Shown here: positions 57,872 to 64,000 of the stretch, piece by piece | How the letters are laid out: each line of letters begins with the position of its first letter | Position numbering within the stretch: position 1 is the stretch's first letter | DNA from: Lyophyllum atratum | Lineage: Eukaryota; Basidiomycota; Agaricomycetes; Agaricales; Lyophyllaceae | Direction: 5' to 3' | Assembly (NCBI GenBank): GCA_014905825.1 | Contig: JACGCN010000003.1 | Span: 2,046,001 to 2,110,000 of the forward strand | DNA: 64,000 nt | Program-made: the position numbers and the translations under genes | The notes under the pieces: generated by a model | The model's database searches: none | Told to the model about the DNA's origin: nothing | What the model saw: only the letters and a program-made list of their open reading frames with translations

Positions 57872-58577
57872 ATTATATCATTTATATGAGTTCGACAAAC
57901 ATGGAAGTGGGTCAATTTGTTTGGGTTCGCTTGAAGTTGTACAATGTATTCTGATTCCGTATTGATGCTCACCCTATGTTTCGTGGTACTACGGTGAAAG
58001 ACCATGATACTGTGGTATAACTGTGTGAGGTTTGGAATGCTTGAAGGTTCAGTCACGGAGCTTCGGAGTCAGGAATCAGATCAGATAAGATTATTATATG
58101 GACATCATGATCTTTCGGCTGGACAAAGGCTCGGAACTTTCCTATTGCTACCATCGTTAAACAAGTTCAAAGTTTGAAGGGGACAGTGTGCTCCTATCTT
58201 GCTGCACCTCTTACAGCAATTCCACGAGCTGATTCTCGTCCTTGAATAGCAGCAAGCCCAGATGCTTAATCTCCGGCGCCCTAGGATGTGCCAGTGGTTC
58301 AATCAAGGCCGCTCTGCTAATGGTAGGATGTTTGCATGGTGCTCCACCACCACTATTATCTGTCTTATCTTGATTTGCGGGGCAAGCAACCTGTAACTTA
58401 CGGACCAAGTCATCGCTTCAATCATTATCAGGTCCCGATATGCATATATATTGGATCACCTTATGATACTGGCATCTGTTGACGAACACGATGTGCCTAG
58501 CCATAGCCTCGTCTCCATCTTGATTCATCTGGCCTTACAAGGCCTTACATCGTCGTAATCCCATCCCGCCATACGCT
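57872..58577. other. Intergenic, with a doubtful minus-strand frame
   Basis: Separates the second lipase and the lipase pseudogene. The reverse strand from 58408 to 58211 encodes about 65 residues with protein-like character (VACPANQDKTDNSGGGAPC and APEIKHLGLLLFKDENQLV, then a stop). It lacks an ATG and a joinable upstream exon. It could be the 3' exon of a small gene or a remnant. Confidence 0.3.
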
Positions 58578-60028
58578 ATGATGCCCTAGCGCGTCCTCTT
58601 AGCTCTGGCTGCCTTTCCGTTTGTGCATGCTACACCTTCTCTGGAAACGCGTGCAGCTATTTCAACCTTCACAGCAGCTCAGATCGGGCCATTCAAAACC
58701 TTATACATTCTACGCGAGTACAGCATACTGTAAGCCAGCGATGACCTTGGCTTAGATCTGCGGAGGTGAGTTTCAGATATCTCAACGTTTTTCAATCGTG
58801 AACCCCCGCAACAGAGAATTGTAATGCAAGCCCTACTTTAAGCCTGTCGCTTCCGGGCGAGACGGCAACAAAGTTCAATTCTGGTATGTTGGATACGACT
58901 TCACTCTGAAGACGGTCATCGTTGGATATCAGGTGAGATTCTTCGATGGTCTTGAAAGCGCCCCACTGCAGTTTGATATAAATGATACATTCCAGGGAAC
59001 AGACTTCTCAAAGATGCGAGGATGCAACTTCGCGCCTAATGTCATTGCTTGAACTGCGGTTGTATCAGTTTCCCTATCGTTACCCACGCGGACTTTATTT
59101 TGTACGATCTGGACTCCTCTCTTTTTCCAGGTGTCAGTGCGCCTACAAGACGCGCGACAAATTTGCTGCTGCTCAGACTCAGTAGGTAATTCGCTCGAGC
59201 AACGGAAGCACAAGCTGATAATCTTAGTCAGGTCTGCCAAAGCGGTATCGGCAGGATTAATACTGCGATGTCTAAGTACAAGGCCACCAAAGTCACAATC
59301 GTCGGTCACTCATTAGGTTTGACCCCATCCTTATTAAATGAACCATCCTTCTATATCCTCCCATTCTAGGACCGGCTATCGCATTGATAACCTCAGTGTA
59401 CCTGCCGTAGCATCTGCCGTAGCACCTGCCGAAGACAACCACGTACTGGACCGTTACATATGCAATGCCTAGAGTATGCTGATCATTAATCCATTAGCAA
59501 GTGCCTTTTCACGACGAAAATTTCCAGGTTCGCAATCAGGCTTTTGCCGACTATGTAGACGCAAACCTTCACCTCACTCATGTCAATAATCAGTGCGTCC
59601 ATCACGTAACTCAACTCCTCCGATTTGATCATTGAAACCCAGGGACGATATTGTACCAATTGTTCCAAGCAAGAAAGCTCTTGCTGAAGCTGAAAGCGAT
59701 GGCATTGAATACGGATTTCTAGGGCGTTTCCTTGGCTTTCATCACCCTGCAGGAGAAATTCACGTCGTTGATTCTGATGATTAGATTTACTGTCCAGGTC
59801 AGCAAATTTTTCCTCACTTCTGCCTTCTACTCCTCTGATCCCTGGAGTCTGGACAGGGCAAGACAACACGAACTCGCAGTGTACGATTGGATACGTACCC
59901 ATCTTTTCGCCGGAAACGCAGGAGACCATCTCGGTTCGTCTTGATACACCTCATCATCCATTCTGTTACTGATATAAAATCCTCCAGGGCCTTTCGGAGG
60001 TGTAAACATGGGCTGTATGTATGTCTGA
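58578..60028 (+). pseudogene. Class 3 lipase pseudogene (copy 3)
   Basis: Recognisable pieces include VHATPSLETRAAISTFTAAQ, FYASTAYCKPAMTLA, FKPVASGRDGNKVQFWYVGY, KATKVTIVGHSLG, VRNQAFADYVDANLHLTHVN and RFLGFHHPAGEIHVVD. Lesions include a stop right after the start Met codons (ATG ATG CCC TAG) and an extra A in AAAA near 58698 that shifts the frame. The conserved Trp codon is also turned into TAG at 58753-58755 (AW changed to A-stop). Near 59405-59435 a short repeat CTGCCGTAGCATCTGCCGTAG brings further stops. The exon order is that of its neighbours. Confidence 0.85.
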
Positions 60029-60629
60029 CATGACAACTGCGTATGGCATGACAAACATCGGTCTCTTCTATTAAGATCCGCTTCCTGCCAAAGATTTTCC
60101 CGAACTACTTAGTTCTGCGAAAGGACACCTTCTGCCGGTCACCATTGTTCACCTCTGCCGATGAATAATGACCCACTCCCAACCGCTGTAAGTATGTTCA
60201 TTGAGCGTCGCCATGCAGCATCATCCAACATGTGCCTACCAAGAAGCTGACGACCTTGACATCAATGCCATCAACTGCTTCGCGGAGTAACCAGCGGTCG
60301 TCAGCTGAACAACATTCAAAAATTCCTTTTTGATGACCACACGGAATGATCTAAAAATATCTACAAGCACGTTCATGAAGAATGTCATCTCCGCATGTTC
60401 GCAACTATGTGACATATGTTTCGCGCTGCGTTTCGACTCTTTAGGCCAAGGGTTGACAATGCCACCACTAAATCAGCTCGATTTTGGTACACGAGGGTGT
60501 ATTATACGACTTCTTCCAGATGGTTCATAGTACCCGAACATCGGCCCCGTCGTTTGTGGGGATACTGCCCAGGTATAAATTGTATCATTCTTGGCCTGAT
60601 GTGGTCAGTTTCCTTTCGGATCCTTCACT
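60029..60629. other. Intergenic, promoter of lipase copy 4
   Basis: 600 bases. TATAAAT at 60574-60580 is 50 bases upstream of the next ATG and is the only element I recognise. Confidence 0.4.
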
Positions 60630-62115
60630 ATGCGTCTTACCTTGGGCTTCGTGTTGTCTGCAGTTTCTGGTCTGGTCGCCGTTCATGCGGCCCCTCAGTT
60701 GGCCACCAGGCAGAGCGTATCGCAGCTCACTGCTGCCCAGATTGCAGCATACAGGCCGTTCACCCATTACGCCAGCACGGCGTACTGCCAGCCTGCTAGC
60801 ACGTTGGCGTGGAACTGCGGAGGTGAGTACAATCTTCTCTCGGTGCAGTGTACACTCTAACGCGCCTCCAAAGCGAACTGTAATGCAAACCCCGGATTCA
60901 AACCCGTTGCGTCTGGAGGCGATGGCTCTAACACGCAGTTCTGGTATGTAGGATACGATTCTACGCTCAGGGTATGTCAGATCACGTTCGTTGTATCGAC
61001 CGGGTCTTGACTATTCATAATTCCAAAGACCGTCGTTGTTGGATACCAAGGAACAGATTCGTCGCAGATGTAAGCCACGAGTTCATTCAACTGACGAGGC
61101 CCATCGCGCTGATCGCGTCCCATCCAGCATGCCCATCGTCACCGATGGCAATTTCTTCTTGACAAACCTCGACTCCTCCCTCTTCCCGGGTATCAGCAGC
61201 TCTATCGAAGTCCACAACGGCTTCGGAGATGCCCAGGCCAAGTGAGCTAGAATCAATTACCATCTTCGCACTCAGTGGCTGAACAATTCATCCTTCCCAG
61301 ATCGGCGACGGCCGTCCTCGCAGCCGTGCAGACTGCGATGTCCCGGAACGGAGCCACCGCGGTTACCATCGTCGGCCATTCCTTGGGTAAACGACCTGGC
61401 GTTCTCAACTCTTTGGTTCCTTGAATTGATGGAGGCCATGTGTAGGTGGCGCAATTGCTTTGATCTCGGCTGTTTACCTGCCCCTCCACCTTCCCGCTGG
61501 AACGACCTTCAAGACGGTCACCTACGGCATGCCCAGAGTACGTCTCCCCACATCTCGCTGAACCATGTCTTCTCATTTGTTTTTGCTCTTAGGTCGGAAA
61601 CCAGGCCTTCGCCGACTACGTCGACGGCCATGCTTCTCTCTCGCACATCAACAACCAGTAAGCATTTCACGGACATAACGAGAGAGTATGTAACTCACCA
61701 TCCGTCTTCAAACAAGGGATGACATCGTCCCCATCGTCCCCGGTATGCCTTTCCCATCCCCATAGATTGCTGATAGCGGAACTAAAACTGCACCCTAAGG
61801 ACGCTTCTTGGGTTTCGCTCACCCCAGGGGAGAGAAGCACATCCTCGACTCCCTCGCATGGGAGGACTGCCCAGGTTAGTATCCGTTACACCATCCAAAT
61901 ACGCCATCACCAGTCCTGATTGACGTGTCTCTTCAAGGCCAAGACAACACCGACTCCCAGTGCACCATCGGTTACGTTCCCAACATCTTCTCTGGCGATT
62001 CCGGCGACCACTCTGGTAAGCTCAACTTATCCTCCGCCTGTGCGGTATCCTGGTATTCGATGTCTGACCATGTTGGCGAGCAGGTCCCTATGATGGTGTC
62101 TCCATGGGTTGCTGA
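60630..62115 (+). CDS. Secreted class 3 lipase (copy 4)
   Basis: The signal peptide is MRLTLGFVLSAVSGLVAVHA. Exons then give VSQLTAAQIAAYRPFTHYAS, YCQPASTLAWNCG, ANCNANPGFKPVASGGDGSN, QFWYVGYDSTLR, TVVVGYQGTDSSQM, DGNFFLTNLDSSLFPGISSS, VHNGFGDAQAKSATAVLAAV and AVTIVGHSLGGAIALISAVY. These are followed by FKTVTYGMPRVGNQAFADYV, DDIVPIVPGRFLGFAHPRGE, KHILDSLAWEDCPGQDNTDS, CTIGYVPNIFSGDSGDHSGP and DGVSMGC, with TGA at 62113-62115. The Ser-Asp-His triad is complete. It is closest to copy 2 in motif wording, and the small exons match position for position. Confidence 0.88.
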
Positions 62116-62367
62116 ACGAAAACCTTTCAAAAGGCTTCATGAATACCGTGTCTCTTATGTCAGTGTTGGGAATATGGGGAATATGAATATCAGTATACAG
62201 TCCTGTGTCACCTGGGTTGAGCGCTCAAGTCACCCCAAGACGCGTCAAATCTGTCTGAGAGCATGAAGTTTCGGCCTGGCGAGAATGCGAAAGAGCGGAA
62301 GGATGCGCATCTGTGCCCTCGAGTGATAGCGCGGTAACTGATTGAAGAAGTATTACAAGTCCATCAC
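62116..62367. other. Convergent 3' intergenic region, lipase and DGAT2
   Basis: 252 bases between two stop codons that face each other. Nothing else is seen. Confidence 0.4.
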
Positions 62368-64000
62368 TTAGTCTATAATATTAAGTTCCCGCAGACGTGC
62401 TTTGGCGAACTCGTCTTTGTAAGTATTCCAGATCCTGTCATGACATCTTCTCAGTACACAGCCAGAAGAGGGAGAGTACAAGGGAGAACGGACCGCGTGA
62501 GCTCTTCTATGTACATCTCTTGCACCCGGACAATCTCGTCCAAACTCGGCTTTTCACACTTCTCAACATGGATGGGTTTTCCAACTTATCGCGCGAGGAT
62601 GTCAGCAGTTGAATAAGGACTGACTGGGAGGTCACTTACTAACTGCGACTATCTGCCGCCGATAGGGCATTAGACCGAGATTGTCTAGGGGCGAAGTGAT
62701 GTTAGATCGGATATTACACATCAAACAGGATTAATGCATACAATTTAATAGCCCTCGGCCGTGGAATAGTGGTAGGGTAAAGCCGAATACCGACTGGAAC
62801 TTTCTCTGGAGGGCATACACCGTCGTCCCTCTTTCGTTCGGCATTTGTTCATAAATCTGTAACCACTCCCATCAATTTTAGTCGCATAGGGAGCGATGGA
62901 GGGCGAAACTGACGTCATTTTCACCAAAGGAGAAGACGGGGACAAGGTCGGCTCTAAGGTACGGTGTCAGACAACCAATATGTGAAGCGAGAGGGGGGAA
63001 GTGGCACAAACCCGTGCTGGATCGCCAATTTGATAAATCCCAGTCTAGGTGGACACACTTGAGCATATCGGCGGCATTGAAACGAGAACCTGCTCACCGT
63101 CTTCGTAATGTCAAGTCAGCGGTCCCGGGACGCGCACTCAAGCTCTCCGCCGCGCCTCCTACGACGATCGTGATAGCGTTTCCAGGACCAGCCTTGAGAA
63201 TATTGGAACAGGACTGTTTACTGACACTGCACACCCCCAAAGCAAGTAGGATGTCCCGGTAGAAAGGCATGTTGAAGTTAGTCGTGAGGGTCAGAAGATG
63301 TGGCTTAATTCCTGGGAAAGCAGTCGAAAACCCTGTGGCTATGGGATTTTTTAGGACTCGATATGGGCAAGGAGCGCGCAGGACGTTACCATCTGTCGCG
63401 AAAGTCGCCAGAGCACCCCTGCGGCGAAGGATTGGTCAAATAAGACAGCATATATGCAGCAATATCTTACATTCCAATTATTCCTGTGGTAGCCAATGCA
63501 TCGTGAGCAGCTCCGGTTACGCAGGAGCACAGGCGAGCATACCATGCGGATGATAACCAAATACATATGGCCGGTCAGCGGGAAGGTCGGCCTCCTAACC
63601 CCGCGCACGACATGTCAACGTCCCGCGAAACATGGAAGATTCCAAGCATACCTTCAAGAATCTGTTTTCGGCACTAAACGTGAACGTCAAAACAAGAAGA
63701 CATAATTTCTACTCACGATGCAGGATAGTAATCAGCAAAGTACTTCCAGTACCTCAGCGAGCGGAACCAGGGGCTCATCCTCCCTCCGTTCTCGGGGCTT
63801 TTGTCGAAACAACGCGCCCATATCAGGTATATCGCCAAGAACGGCCAAAGGGGCGGAATCGAGCTGCAACCATGCGCGAATTAAGATCCTTTCATATAGA
63901 TGCGGGTGCATGGAAAAGAGGGCGCACCAGAGTAGCAGAAACAACACCGTAGTTATCACAATCATAACAGACCACATGGCGACAGCCAGCATCTGTAGCC
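62368..64000 (-). CDS. Diacylglycerol O-acyltransferase type 2 (DGAT2), 5' end outside window
   Basis: About ten small exons on the minus strand join in phase. The membrane hairpin reads MWSVMIVITTVLFLLLCSIP then PLWPFLAIYLIWARCFDKSP. Next come ENGGRMSPWFRSLRYWKYFA, then DYYPAS, EADLPADRPYVFGYHPHGII (the HPHG active-site motif), GALATFATDATGFSTAFPGI, HLLTLTTNFNMPFYRDILLA, VVGGAAESLSARPGTADLTL, VFSFGENDIYEQMPNERGTT and RKFQSVFGFTLPLFHGRGLL. The end is NLGLMPYRRQIVAVIGKPIH, then RIWNTYKDEFAKARLRELNI and IID at 62368. The enzyme makes triacylglycerol from diacylglycerol and acyl-CoA at the ER and lipid droplets. The first exon probably lies beyond 64000, since family members have more residues before the first helix. 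No single exon exceeds about 220 bases, so a simple frame scan misses it. Confidence 0.88.

Noticed and set aside
48179..62115. A secondary-metabolite cluster
   Set aside because: No backbone synthase, P450 or dedicated transporter is present. The genes are hydrolases and a lectin-like protein.
1..64000. CRISPR arrays, bacterial operons or ribosome binding sites
   Set aside because: The introns and gene families are fungal nuclear. The only tandem repeats have 440-931 base units without spacer structure.

Overview
The window is nuclear DNA of a filamentous fungus, most likely a mushroom-forming basidiomycete (Agaricomycetes). Genes are split by many introns of about 40-75 bases with GT-AG ends. 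The gene content fits this group: a DEP-DH-DH-PH-CNH RhoGEF, class 3 secreted lipases, a secreted GH5 glucanase, a basidiomycete-style F-box protein and a DGAT2. The group assignment is an inference from gene content.

Layout. 1-8,800 is an inverted arrangement. Each arm carries, in the same order and orientation, a small protein gene (A, A') followed by an RNase III-domain gene (B, B'). The nucleotide-level inverted repeat runs roughly 1,000-3,040 against 5,530-7,825. Its spacer holds a decayed gene and a clean 443-bp hAT-like MITE with 8-bp target duplications. 9,100-9,400 has an orphan candidate exon. 10,673-24,000 is ordinary housekeeping: amino acid permease, tRNA m3C methyltransferase (convergent with it), Rom2-like RhoGEF and KHDC4-like splicing factor. 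24,270-29,965 has a tRNA-Pro(AGG) gene followed at once by a satellite-like array of 931-bp dimeric units whose monomers are relatives of the repeats in the 3-6 kb region. 30,398-32,149 is a long disordered protein. 32,460-37,480 is a duplication-rich stretch with two more tRNA-Pro(AGG) genes, a broken F-box gene and truncated copies of its 3' end.

37,658-47,465 holds tRNase Z (divergent from a Ytp1-like membrane protein), an FMP52/HTATIP2-like oxidoreductase and a coiled-coil protein. 48,179-62,115 is a secreted-enzyme neighbourhood: three apparently intact class 3 lipases plus one lipase pseudogene, a GH5 enzyme and a cytosolic beta-propeller-like protein. The right edge (62,368-64,000, minus strand) is a DGAT2 gene built of very small exons and cut by the window end. 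Lipases and DGAT2 side by side link triglyceride breakdown outside the cell and synthesis inside it, but no shared regulation is visible.

The most interesting parts are the duplicated RNase III-like pair, in which one copy has lost a catalytic Asp; the hAT-like MITE between the arms; the higher-order satellite array beside a tRNA gene; and three tRNA-Pro genes with near-identical exons but different introns. Exon boundaries were worked out by eye from splice signals and family similarity, and were not computed.
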